Origin: Bifidobacterium breve
Lineage (GTDB): Bacteria > Actinomycetota > Acidimicrobiia > IMCC26256
DNA length: 12,109 nt
NCBI GenBank assembly: GCA_945907055.1
Contig: CAMDSG010000038.1
Span: 1-12,109 of the forward strand
Reading direction: 5' to 3'
In this document: piece by piece, positions 1 through 6,576 of the stretch
How the letters are laid out: each line of letters begins with the position of its first letter
Numbering within the stretch: position 1 is the first letter of the stretch
The notes under the pieces: model-generated
What the model was told of the DNA's origin: nothing
Databases searched by the model: none
Seen by the model: only the letters and a program-made list of their open reading frames with translations
Program-made: the position numbers and the translations under genes

Positions 1-815
1 GCGCGGCGCTCCTGAACCATGACTGAGTGAATAAACGCAGTGGCAGTGAGCCATGGGAGAAGTGATGCGTTCTCAACCGGGTCCCAAGCCCAGTAACCGC
101 CCCAACCGAGTACCTCGTAAGACCACCAGGCTCCGAGGATGATCCCGAGAGATAGAAAGCCCCACGCGATCAGAGTCGTTCGGCGCGTATCTGCGAGCCA
201 CCCCTCACCGACGCTCCCAGTAATTAGTGAGGACATAGCAAACGCAAACGGCACTGTGAAGCCCACATACCCGAGATAGAGCATCGGTGGGTGAAACGCC
301 ATGAGCGGGTGATTCTGAAGGAGTGGGTTTGGGCCACGCCCATCGAGGGGCGCCCCACCGGCAACAAGGCGGAATGGGTTCGCAGGGCCGAGCACTAGCA
401 AGAAGAAGAAGAGAGCAACCCCGAGCATCACAATCGTCGCCCAAATAACAAGCGGCTCTGATGCACGCTTGCGGAAGTGGCGAACCGTTACCCCTATGTA
501 ACCCGAGAGTATTAGAACCCATAGAAGTATCGATCCGGCCAGAGCCGACCAGAGACCGGTAATAGTAAATAGCAGAGGGGTTGAGCGAGCGTTGTTCTCT
601 GCGACATAGCGAATCGTAAAGTCGTGGCTAACCAGCGCCCACTCCATAATTCCCACGGCTGCCAATGCGGATACCAAAAGAACCGCAACACATTTGCGCC
701 CTACAGCGAGCAGTGCATCGTTTTCTCGCTGCAGCCCAAGCAGAAGGCTTGTTATGCCAACAACGCATGCACCTCCTCCAAATGCAAGTGCAAGAACTCC
801 TAGTGTCGCCTTCAC
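1..815 (-). CDS. ccmF: Cytochrome c heme lyase subunit CcmF (N-terminal part, cut by window edge)
   Basis: CcmF is the membrane heme lyase of System I cytochrome c maturation; it takes heme from CcmE and ligates it to apocytochrome on the outer face of the cytoplasmic membrane. The visible 271 codons contain the family hallmarks in order: HDFTIRYVAENNA near residues 64-76, an A-G-S-I-L-L-W segment near 93-99, GPNPLLQNHPLM at 161-172 followed by AFHPPMLYLGY, and the tryptophan-rich WWD signature WGGYWAWDPVENASLLPWL at 238-256. Several hydrophobic helices alternate with these. The start is GTG at 815-813: an in-frame TAA lies two codons upstream, and AGGTGG sits about 7 bases before it, downstream of the ccmE stop. 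The full family protein is roughly 600-650 residues, so more than half of the gene lies outside the window. It is the last visible gene of the ccmABCDEF operon. Confidence 0.96.
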   Translation of the reverse strand, partial: MKATLGVLALAFGGGACVVGITSLLLGLQRENDALLAVGRKCVAVLLVSALAAVGIMEWALVSHDFTIRYVAENNARSTPLLFTITGLWSALAGSILLWVLILSGYIGVTVRHFRKRASEPLVIWATIVMLGVALFFFLLVLGPANPFRLVAGGAPLDGRGPNPLLQNHPLMAFHPPMLYLGYVGFTVPFAFAMSSLITGSVGEGWLADTRRTTLIAWGFLSLGIILGAWWSYEVLGWGGYWAWDPVENASLLPWLTATAFIHSVMVQERR

Positions 816-831
816 GCGTTACCCACCTAGA

Positions 832-1263
832 TCAGCCCCGCGGAAGCGATGTTGTCGTAGTGACCTTTACCTTCGGCGGGGTGTACTGCTCGCCATGCTT
901 AATCATTATGCGGTCAGAGTTAAAGGCTGCAACCCCACTCGCTGTTGCGGCACCCCATGCACCCTCGCAGAGAACCGGTGCACCTGGCTTAAAGAGTTGG
1001 GGCGGGTCTCCCCGATGGTTGATAGTGACGGTCTTCTTACCGTCTGTAACCTCAAAGCGCACACCGGTGCTCGTCTCAGAAATTGTCCCCGGGACAACAG
1101 CTCCCGCAAGCCTAAAACGCGCCTCAGAACTACGTATCTTCACGGCCTCTGTGACGGTCCGGTAATAGACGACGTTCCCAGATAGTTGCACGGCAAGCCC
1201 AATAATCGCGATAACCGCCACCGTGCAGATTCCGATTGCTACCCAAGCGCGCCGCCCCTTCAC
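832..1263 (-). CDS. ccmE: Periplasmic-side heme chaperone CcmE
   Basis: CcmE covalently binds heme delivered by CcmABCD and hands it to CcmF. The 143-residue product has one N-terminal membrane anchor (about residues 7-26), the VVYYRTVTEA segment at the start of the OB-fold domain, and the heme-attachment motif K-H-G-E-Q-Y-T-P-P, with the covalent-binding histidine at H123 and the tyrosine at Y127 (HxxxY, the canonical type rather than the CxxxY variant). Length is normal for the family. The start is GTG at 1263-1261, which overlaps the TGA of ccmD as GTGA and implies translational coupling. The stop is 16 bases before the ccmF start. Confidence 0.95.
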   Translation of the reverse strand: MKGRRAWVAIGICTVAVIAIIGLAVQLSGNVVYYRTVTEAVKIRSSEARFRLAGAVVPGTISETSTGVRFEVTDGKKTVTINHRGDPPQLFKPGAPVLCEGAWGAATASGVAAFNSDRIMIKHGEQYTPPKVKVTTTTSLPRG

Positions 1264-1418
1264 TGATCTAGACCGTTCTCTGGCTTTGGAGCAGCAGGCT
1301 TAAATAATGTTTTCTCTCCGCGAGCAACTGCCGTGCGCAGTGCGATGCGCAGCGCATACCCGCCAAGCACTAACCCGGTGATCGCCCAGGATGCAATCAC
1401 AAATCCTGCATCGGTCAT
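1260..1418 (-). CDS. ccmD: Small heme exporter subunit CcmD
   Basis: CcmD is a small single-pass membrane protein that helps release heme-loaded CcmE from the CcmABC complex. The 52-codon frame starts with ATG at 1418-1416 (MTDAGFVIASWAITG), has one hydrophobic helix at about residues 6-22 with an embedded tyrosine (LVLGGYALR), and then a basic, proline-rich tail (ARGEKTLFKPAAPKPENGLDQ region). The start overlaps the ccmC stop as ATGA and the stop overlaps the ccmE start as GTGA, so its position between C and E is exactly that of ccmD in other operons. Sequence conservation in this family is low; the call rests on size, topology and tight operon placement. Confidence 0.88.
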   Translation of the reverse strand: MTDAGFVIASWAITGLVLGGYALRIALRTAVARGEKTLFKPAAPKPENGLDQ

Positions 1419-2170
1419 TTGACACCCCCAGATCGCTGAAGAATGGCGGCATCTAGTGCAGTCTCCTCAAGCCCTTCCTCAAGATAGGCGAGTTGATATC
1501 TACGGTTCATAAGCGAGACGTAGAGAAGAGTGAATGCAACTACGCCGATCCAGAGTGTTAGCGCCATGACCCCCTCAATCTCGGGATTCAACTCTGGGTT
1601 AAAGACCGTCGCCTTTTGGTGGAGTGTTCGCCACCAGTCAACGGAGAAGTGCACGATAGGTACATCAATAAAGACAATCACAGCAGTTATTGCACTGCGG
1701 CGAGCGCGCACGATTGGCTCGGCCGGCACTGCTCTAATTGCGAGGTAACCAAGGTAGAGGAAGAAGAGAACCGCAGTGGAGACAAGGCGAGCGTCCCATG
1801 CCCACCAAACTCCCCAGACTGGGCGACCCCAGAGCGAGCCAAGAAGAAGCGTAAGACCAGTAAAAATAAGCCCTATCTCGGCAGAGGCCCCAGCGACGCG
1901 ATCCCAGACTGCAGAACGAGTGCGCGGCCATAACCAGAGCAGTGATGCGAGTGTTGTGATGCCGAATGCAACGTATGCGGCCCATGCAGCGGGAACATGT
2001 AAATACATAATCCGCTGCGCATCGCCCTGAACGACATCGGCCGGCGACGCCCATAGACCAAAGAAGGTCAGCGCCCCAATCGAAATAAGTGTGAGGGCAT
2101 CAACAACACGCCCAACGGCACGCGGGAGTAATGCCGAGCGATCATCCCTATTCTGTCTCTTCTCGCTCAT
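1415..2170 (-). CDS. ccmC: Heme export / CcmE-loading protein CcmC
   Basis: CcmC is the multi-pass membrane protein that presents heme to CcmE for covalent attachment. The 251-residue product has about six membrane helices and the WWD heme-handling motif WGVWWAWD at residues 119-126. Candidate axial histidines are at H58 (MYLHVP) and H174 (PIVHFSVDWW). A longer open frame extends to 2257, but ATG at 2170-2168 is preferred: GGGAGG lies about 5 bases upstream, it overlaps the ccmB TGA as ATGA, and the product begins with a short polar segment as in other CcmC proteins. The stop overlaps the ccmD start. The C-terminal 25 residues are polar and Glu-rich, probably cytoplasmic. Confidence 0.95.
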   Translation of the reverse strand: MSEKRQNRDDRSALLPRAVGRVVDALTLISIGALTFFGLWASPADVVQGDAQRIMYLHVPAAWAAYVAFGITTLASLLWLWPRTRSAVWDRVAGASAEIGLIFTGLTLLLGSLWGRPVWGVWWAWDARLVSTAVLFFLYLGYLAIRAVPAEPIVRARRSAITAVIVFIDVPIVHFSVDWWRTLHQKATVFNPELNPEIEGVMALTLWIGVVAFTLLYVSLMNRRYQLAYLEEGLEETALDAAILQRSGGVK

Positions 2171-2841
2171 GTGTCCTCCCACAATGGGCCAAAGGCAAGC
2201 ATTCCAACTCCTGTATATAAAAGTGCAAAGACTGTAAGCAATGCGACCCAGGGCCAAGCGTTACCCGGGACTCCCTCGAGGCCATCCTCGAAGGCGCGGG
2301 TTGCGCCGAGCATTACCGGTGCCAATACGGGGAGCAGCAGCAACGGAAGCAGGGTCTCACGTGCTCGCAATCCAGCAGCGAGTACTCCGTACAACGTACC
2401 GGCAGCAGCGAGCCCAATAGTGGCGGCTGAGGCCGTTGCTAGCAATACAACCACGCCATGTACCTCAACCCCGTACAGGACCACGACGGTCAACCCGAGC
2501 ACGGCCTCCAGAATCGCGAGTTGAACTGCAATCGCTATCGCCTTACCGATAAATACTGATGACCCGTCTAGCCCGGCGAGCCGGAGCCCATCGCGGGCGC
2601 CATGCTGCTGCTCAATCGAGAAGGCACGCCCAATTGCCAATAGCGCAGCCAAGAGAACCGTTATCCAGAACAATCCAGGAGCAACCCGAGCAAGGATTCC
2701 GCGATCGGGGTCAAGGGCGAAGGCAAATAGCAGCACCACAATTGCCCCGAACGGGAGCACCTGCGAGAGCAAGATTCGAGAGCGCATCTCTATACGTAGA
2801 TCCTTACCAGCGATGAGTTTTATCTCGGAGAACGCGTTCAT
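2167..2841 (-). CDS. ccmB: Heme ABC transporter permease CcmB
   Basis: CcmB is the membrane-spanning partner of the CcmA ATPase; energy from CcmA drives release of holo-CcmE. The 224-residue product has about six hydrophobic helices and the family segments GKDLRIEMRSR near residues 13-22 and GRAFSIEQQHGARDGLRLAG near 71-90, the cytoplasmic loop thought to contact CcmA. The ATG start at 2841-2839 overlaps the ccmA TGA, and its TGA overlaps the ccmC ATG, so expression is coupled on both sides. Confidence 0.94.
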   Translation of the reverse strand: MNAFSEIKLIAGKDLRIEMRSRILLSQVLPFGAIVVLLFAFALDPDRGILARVAPGLFWITVLLAALLAIGRAFSIEQQHGARDGLRLAGLDGSSVFIGKAIAIAVQLAILEAVLGLTVVVLYGVEVHGVVVLLATASAATIGLAAAGTLYGVLAAGLRARETLLPLLLLPVLAPVMLGATRAFEDGLEGVPGNAWPWVALLTVFALLYTGVGMLAFGPLWEDT

Positions 2842-3494
2842 GCTTGCTCGATCAAGTATGCGCGCCCGCCGCGAATTGAGAACTCCCTATTAGAGAGTGC
2901 GCGTGTGCGCTCTAACTCGTGACTCGCGATGATGACTGTTCGCCCAGTGGCATCTGTCTCACGCAGAATCTCATCAAGTATCTCGCGGCCCTCGGCATCC
3001 AAGCCAGCATGAGGCTCATCCAGGAGAAGTAACTCTGGGTCGCGCCCAAACGCAGCGGCGAGAGCAAGTCTTCTGCGCTGCCCTGCCGACAACCTCGAGT
3101 GAAGCACCCCCGCTACATGCGATAGCCCTAAGCGCTCCATTGTGCTCTCCCCAATTGCTGCTTTACGCCCAGACGCTTTAGCTGAGAAGATGAGGTTCTC
3201 GCGCACCGTTAGGTCGTCGTAACAGAATGTGTCATGCCCAACGAGTGCAAGACGCCGACGGTGACTAACCCGATCAGTATTTAGATCGAAGCCCAATACG
3301 CTGCCGGTTCCAGAGTGCAGCGGCACCAGCCCTGCAAGCAGGCGAAGGAGAGTGGTCTTGCCCGCTCCGTTGGGGCCGGACAGCAGAGTTATCCCGCCGG
3401 CATCGAGATCTAGATCGAGTCCGGCGAGTGCAGGGAACCGCCCAAGCAGGCAGACGGCTTCACGGAGTTTGAGAACATTCGGCACCGGCCTCAA
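2838..3494 (-). CDS. ccmA: Heme ABC transporter ATP-binding subunit CcmA
   Basis: This is an ABC ATPase of the CcmA family, the first gene of the maturation operon. In the 218-residue frame the Walker A motif GPNGAGKTT is at residues 40-48, the ABC signature LSAGQ at 135-139, Walker B LLLLDE at 155-160 and the H-loop histidine at H192 (ASHELE). The Q-loop position reads GHDTF, the His-containing variant common in CcmA. The start is uncertain. TTG at 3494-3492 opens the frame but has no clear ribosome site; GTG at 3485-3483, three codons inside, has GAGG four bases upstream. No ATG is available in the N-terminal part. The gene is divergent from the sortase gene. Confidence 0.94.
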   Translation of the reverse strand: MRPVPNVLKLREAVCLLGRFPALAGLDLDLDAGGITLLSGPNGAGKTTLLRLLAGLVPLHSGTGSVLGFDLNTDRVSHRRRLALVGHDTFCYDDLTVRENLIFSAKASGRKAAIGESTMERLGLSHVAGVLHSRLSAGQRRRLALAAAFGRDPELLLLDEPHAGLDAEGREILDEILRETDATGRTVIIASHELERTRALSNREFSIRGGRAYLIEQA

Positions 3495-3504
3495 GGCTAC
3501 GGAT

Positions 3505-3543
3505 GCTTAGTGCTCAGAGGCGAAACGGCTCGCTAAGCGCCTC
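3505..3543. repeat. Overlapping inverted repeats in the ccmA-sortase divergent spacer
   Basis: Two inverted-repeat pairs share this spacer: GCTTAG (3505-3510) with CTAAGC (3533-3538), and GAGGCG (3517-3522) with CGCCTC (3538-3543). They interleave, so the two hairpins could not form together. The spacer must hold the promoters of both divergent genes. An operator is one reading; no T-tract supports a terminator. Confidence 0.35.
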
Positions 3544-3567
3544 CCTAACTCATAAATAGGGCTACTT

Positions 3568-4494
3568 ATGAGACCAGTAGCAAGACCAGTAGCGAGACCA
3601 GTAGCGAACCCCACTCCCCCTAGGCTCAAGGATGTGATGAGAGTTATTGGAGGGATAGGCAGGGTCTTGGTGACCATTGGGCTACTAACCCTGTCTTTCG
3701 CCGCCTACCAACTCTGGGGCACCGGACTCTATGAAGCCAGAGCCCAAGATTCTCTCAAACAGGACTTTGCTAAGGGCCTAAAGACAACGAGCCCAACGTC
3801 ACCAAATCCAGCGAAGCCCGAGACGAAGCCGCTCCCGATCCCGAGCGGTGACGCCATCGCCATCATCAGCATTCCGAGTATTGGAGTAGAGCACGCCGTT
3901 GTACAAGGCGTGAGGCGCGCAGATCTGCGCAAGGCCCCTGGGCACTACCCCAATACTCCGCTCCCTGGGGAGTTAGGCAACTCTGCAATTGCAGGGCATC
4001 GCACAACCTACGGAGCACCATTTGGGCGACTCGATGAACTGAGACCTGGAAATCTGATTCAGATTCGAACCGCTACAGGAGAGTTTCGATACAGCGTCAC
4101 AGAGACAATCATTGTGAGGCCAACAGAGTTGAGTGTTCTTAACGCGACCCCAACGGCGACTCTTACCCTCACGACATGCCACCCGCGTTTCTCGGCTGCA
4201 CGTCGATTGGTTGTACGTGCCAGCCTGGTGCTCGAGTCGAGTGCGCCGGTAAGTAAGGCGCCCACAATTATTCCAGACGTAAGTGACGCGACCCTCGACG
4301 GACCTGAGGGCGAGAGTGACCTGCGAGGCACAATTACTTGGGGAGTCGCCACGCTAATAGTTGGCCTCGGCTGGTGGGCAGCATTCAGGAAGCGCCGCGT
4401 ATGGCAAGTTCGCTTTGGAGGGTTTATCCCGTTCGCAATCGTCTGCTTTGTTTGGTTCGGCTATCTAGACAGAGCGTTACCTGGAAATTACTGA
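3568..4494 (+). CDS. Class E sortase (transpeptidase), membrane-anchored
   Basis: Sortases are cysteine transpeptidases that cleave a C-terminal sorting signal and attach surface proteins to the cell envelope. The 308-residue product has a cytoplasmic N-terminus, one membrane helix (about 31-50) and a Pro/Thr/Lys-rich stalk (73-92). The sortase barrel follows, with catalytic His144 in AGHRTTYGAPF, Cys204 in LTTCHP and the basic residue in SAARRLVV (Arg212/213). The LTLTTCHP context is typical of class E enzymes of actinobacteria. Two more hydrophobic helices (about 256-272 and 284-299) follow the catalytic domain. The N-terminus begins with three tandem RPVA units from a 12-base repeat. The ATG at 3568 has no strong ribosome site; an alternative start is ATG at residue 24 (preceded by AAGGA), which would exclude the repeat. 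No sortase substrate gene is visible nearby. Confidence 0.92.
   Translation: MRPVARPVARPVANPTPPRLKDVMRVIGGIGRVLVTIGLLTLSFAAYQLWGTGLYEARAQDSLKQDFAKGLKTTSPTSPNPAKPETKPLPIPSGDAIAIISIPSIGVEHAVVQGVRRADLRKAPGHYPNTPLPGELGNSAIAGHRTTYGAPFGRLDELRPGNLIQIRTATGEFRYSVTETIIVRPTELSVLNATPTATLTLTTCHPRFSAARRLVVRASLVLESSAPVSKAPTIIPDVSDATLDGPEGESDLRGTITWGVATLIVGLGWWAAFRKRRVWQVRFGGFIPFAIVCFVWFGYLDRALPGNY
3571..3606 (+). repeat. 12-base tandem repeat, three copies
   Basis: The unit AGACCAGTAGCG occurs three times head to tail at the 5' end of the sortase frame; the first copy ends in A instead of G. It encodes Arg-Pro-Val-Ala each time. Near-identical copies suggest slippage or recent expansion. Confidence 0.9.
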
Positions 4495-4503
4495 TCACTG
4501 CGC

Positions 4504-4523
4504 AAAAAGGCTTTATTTAGCCT
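4504..4523 (-). terminator. Candidate intrinsic terminator of the crotonase/biotin-carrier operon
   Basis: Read on the minus strand, AGGCT-AAATAA-AGCCT forms a 5-bp stem followed at once by TTTT (run of As at 4504-4508 on the plus strand). It overlaps the end of the second crotonase gene and fills the 27-bp gap to the converging sortase gene. The stem is short, so strength is doubtful. Confidence 0.45.
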
Positions 4524-5319
4524 ACTTACCTGTAAACTCGGGGGGCCTTTTCTGTGCAAACGCCTCGAGCCCTTCTTGAAGATCGCTGCTCATGAAGGCA
4601 GTCTCCTCCAAGGCCTTTAGCTCTGCAATGCCATCCTGAGAGAGCCCAGTCTCAATTAGATGCAGCGCTCGCTTGTGCCCGTGAACCGTTATGGGAGCGA
4701 GGCGTGCAACCTCATCTGCCCATGCGATTGTAAAATCGCGAACATCATCAGCACGACGATTTACTAAACCAGCACGCTCCGCCTCATCGACGTTTAGTGA
4801 TCGCGAAGCAAGCAAAAGGTCTCGTGACATAGAGGGACCAACGAGGCGGCTCAGGCGTGAAATGTTGGCGGCTGAGAGCACAATCCCAAGTTTCGATGCA
4901 GGGATCGAGAAGATTGCTTTTGGCGAGGCAACCCTGAAGTCGCACCCAACCGCAAGCTGCATACCTGCACCCATGCAGGGGCCGTTTATCGCTGCGAATA
5001 CTGGGAGTGGATGCTCAACGATGCAGTAGAGAAGTCGCTCGAACGCCGGACGGAAGGAGTCATTTCCGCCAGGCTGAATACCTCCACCGTCGGAGACATC
5101 AGCGGCCCGAAGCACTAGATCTGCTCCGGCGCAGAATGCACTCCCCTCAGCAGCGATGACAATTGCGCCAACACCATTGACGCGCTCTCCGCCGAGACCA
5201 GCAACACTTGTGAAGTGCGCGCGTATCTCGTCACAGATCTCAGCATTCAACGCATTGCGGCGCTCTTGGCGATCAAGGGTTAGGACCGCAACCCTGTCGA
5301 TGATCTCGAAGCGCATCAT
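4522..5319 (-). CDS. Crotonase-fold enoyl-CoA hydratase/isomerase family protein lacking both hydratase glutamates
   Basis: The 265-residue product has the crotonase fold. The oxyanion-hole segments are SAFCAGADL (about 60-68) and INGPCMGAGMQL (about 111-122), followed by CDFRVASPKAIFSIPASKLG and the C-terminal FAQKRPPEFTGK tail. Aligned by eye with rat mitochondrial enoyl-CoA hydratase, the two catalytic glutamates (Glu144 and Glu164 there) fall on Gln121 and Ala141. A simple hydratase reaction is therefore unlikely; crotonase relatives with other acyl-CoA chemistries exist. The substrate cannot be read from the sequence. The ATG at 5319-5317 overlaps the biotin-carrier stop as ATGA (a second Met follows directly), so the two are translated as a pair. 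Confidence 0.88.
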   Translation of the reverse strand: MMRFEIIDRVAVLTLDRQERRNALNAEICDEIRAHFTSVAGLGGERVNGVGAIVIAAEGSAFCAGADLVLRAADVSDGGGIQPGGNDSFRPAFERLLYCIVEHPLPVFAAINGPCMGAGMQLAVGCDFRVASPKAIFSIPASKLGIVLSAANISRLSRLVGPSMSRDLLLASRSLNVDEAERAGLVNRRADDVRDFTIAWADEVARLAPITVHGHKRALHLIETGLSQDGIAELKALEETAFMSSDLQEGLEAFAQKRPPEFTGK

Positions 5320-5534
5320 GTCTCTGAGATGATCGCTATGAGGTCGCCTTCGCGTACCGTCTGTCCGGCCTCTACATGTATCTCTCTCACGATTCCCGGT
5401 ACCTCCGTAATGACTGGGATCTCCATCTTCATGGACTCAAGAATTGCGATCTCATCCCCCTCCGCAACCGCTTGGCCCTCATCTACGACGACCTTCCAGA
5501 CGCTTGCGGTGATCTCAGCACGAATCTCAGCCAT
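5316..5534 (-). CDS. Small stand-alone biotin carboxyl carrier (biotinyl/lipoyl attachment) protein
   Basis: The 72-residue product is a single biotinyl domain. The ESMKM motif places the biotinylated lysine at K36, with hairpin halves before it (VWKVVVDEGQAVAEGDEIAI) and after it (PGIVREIHVEAGQTVREGDL). Stand-alone carriers of about 70 residues are known in actinobacteria and serve acyl-CoA carboxylases. The ESMKM form favours biotin over lipoate (usually a DK(A/V) context). The ATG is at 5534-5532; an AGGG/GCGGG purine stretch lies upstream. It is coupled to the downstream crotonase by an ATGA overlap. No biotin carboxylase or carboxyltransferase gene is in the window, so its partner enzyme is unknown. 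Confidence 0.92.
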   Translation of the reverse strand: MAEIRAEITASVWKVVVDEGQAVAEGDEIAILESMKMEIPVITEVPGIVREIHVEAGQTVREGDLIAIISET

Positions 5535-5567
5535 GGACCCGCACCCTAGCGCCGCGTTTTACAGAAA

Positions 5568-5750
5568 CCGGCGTCAGATCCCCATCTCTACTTTGGGCTC
5601 TTCGTACCGGACGCGCAAAAAGCGCGGCCCTACAAGTAATGCGTCCGGCGTCAGATCCCATCTCTACTTTGGGCTCTTCGTACCGGACGCGCATATAGGA
5701 CATCCCCAAGCAAGTAATGCGTCCGGCGTCAGATCCCTCTCCACTTTGGG
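5568..5750. repeat. Palindromic ~77-78 bp tandem repeat array at the 3' end of a crotonase gene
   Basis: Three related copies lie at 5568-5616, 5633-5690 and 5711-5750. The core reads GGCGTCAGATCCCATCTCTA then CTTTGGGCTCTTCGTACCGG on the plus strand. Copy 2 is bounded by a perfect 8-bp inverted repeat, GCGTCCGG (5641-5648) and CCGGACGC (5683-5690). CAAGTAAT precedes copies 2 and 3. The spacing is 77 bp (copies 1 to 2) and 78 bp (2 to 3). Copy 1 has one extra C; copy 3 lacks one A, has T to C, and stops at CTTTGGG. Copy 3 overlaps the last ~20 bases and stop codon (5731-5729) of the upstream crotonase. The linker after copy 1 contains CGCGC-AAAAA-GCGCG (5612-5626). No transposase is nearby. 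It resembles a REP/MITE-like palindromic element of unknown family. Confidence 0.85.
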
Positions 5751-6523
5751 GGGCGCTTCTCGGCGAATGCTGCGATGCCCTCTGCTGCATCTGCAATCTG
5801 CGTGTGCTCGTTGAGCTTGTTGTGCAGGTACTCAAGAGCCGGGTCGCTATCCATCTCTAGTGCTTGATAAAACGCATCGCGCCCCAATCGCAGAACGAGT
5901 GGCGATTTAGCGGCTAGTTCAGCGGCTAGTTCATCTACCCGCTCATCGAGGTTGGCGACAGTAACGACTTCGTTAACGAACCCAATAGCAAGCGCCTCTA
6001 CTGCCCCGACACGCCGCCCAGTCATCTGAAGCTCTAGGACCTTGCGAGGAGGCATTGAACGCAGCATCGGAACAGTAACGATGTACGGCCAGAGCCCAAC
6101 ATTTACCTCCGGCGTACCAAACTGCGCATCATCGGCAGCGATTACAAAGTCGCAGCAGAGCGCGAGCCCCATTCCGCCTGCTAATGCGTATCCGCGCACT
6201 CGCGCGATTGTGGGCTTACCGAGAGCCCAAAGGTCTTGGAATAGCCCAACCAAAACCCCTCGCTTCTCGTGTGCTTCCTCGCCGGTGCCTGCGATCGCGT
6301 CGAGGTCTGCGCCTGCACAGAATGCTCTATCCCCCGCGCCTGTAAGCACCACGACCCTCACGGCTTCGTCGCCCTTCGCGAGAGCGAGAGCATCTCTGAG
6401 CCCCTGCATCACTGCAAAAGACATTGCATTGCGCCGCCATGGGCGGTCAATTGTTATACGAGCAACGCCATTGCCTACCGAGTAGGAGACCTCAGAGTCA
6501 CCGAGAGGAGGTTTTTCAAGCAC
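5729..6523 (-). CDS. Enoyl-CoA hydratase/isomerase family protein (crotonase fold)
   Basis: The 264-residue product carries the crotonase signatures: RITIDRPWRRNAM near 22-34, the oxyanion-hole segment RAFCAGADL near 66-74, GYALAGGMGL near 111-120, FGTPEVNVG near 135-143 and the tail FAEKRPPKWRGI. By eye the second catalytic glutamate is kept (E139), while the first position is glycine (G119); single-Glu enzymes include hydratases acting on branched or unusual enoyl-CoAs and isomerases. The start is GTG at 6523-6521 with only a weak ribosome site; an ATG eight bases upstream is out of frame, and no better in-frame start was seen. It heads a minus-strand unit with the biotin carrier and the second crotonase, pointing to an acyl-CoA carboxylation or degradation pathway. 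Its stop lies inside the third copy of a palindromic repeat. Confidence 0.9.
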   Translation of the reverse strand: MLEKPPLGDSEVSYSVGNGVARITIDRPWRRNAMSFAVMQGLRDALALAKGDEAVRVVVLTGAGDRAFCAGADLDAIAGTGEEAHEKRGVLVGLFQDLWALGKPTIARVRGYALAGGMGLALCCDFVIAADDAQFGTPEVNVGLWPYIVTVPMLRSMPPRKVLELQMTGRRVGAVEALAIGFVNEVVTVANLDERVDELAAELAAKSPLVLRLGRDAFYQALEMDSDPALEYLHNKLNEHTQIADAAEGIAAFAEKRPPKWRGI

Positions 6524-6576
6524 CTTGGCATCGTAGAGGCTTAAGACACCTAGATGCCGCGTATGGGCCGTAACGT

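Noticed and set aside
665..1185. Long plus-strand frames opposite ccmE and ccmF
   Set aside because: They are antisense shadows; the minus-strand frames carry the CcmE and CcmF family motifs.
1415..2257. Longer 280-codon version of ccmC starting at 2257
   Set aside because: It would overlap ccmB by about 90 bases; the internal ATG at 2170 has a strong ribosome site and the same ATGA coupling as the rest of the operon.
5527..5835. 102-codon minus-strand frame across the repeat array containing KVEMGSDAGRITC twice
   Set aside because: It is an alternative frame of the crotonase 3' end plus repeats and an untranslated gap, with no ribosome site of its own; better explained as repeat DNA.
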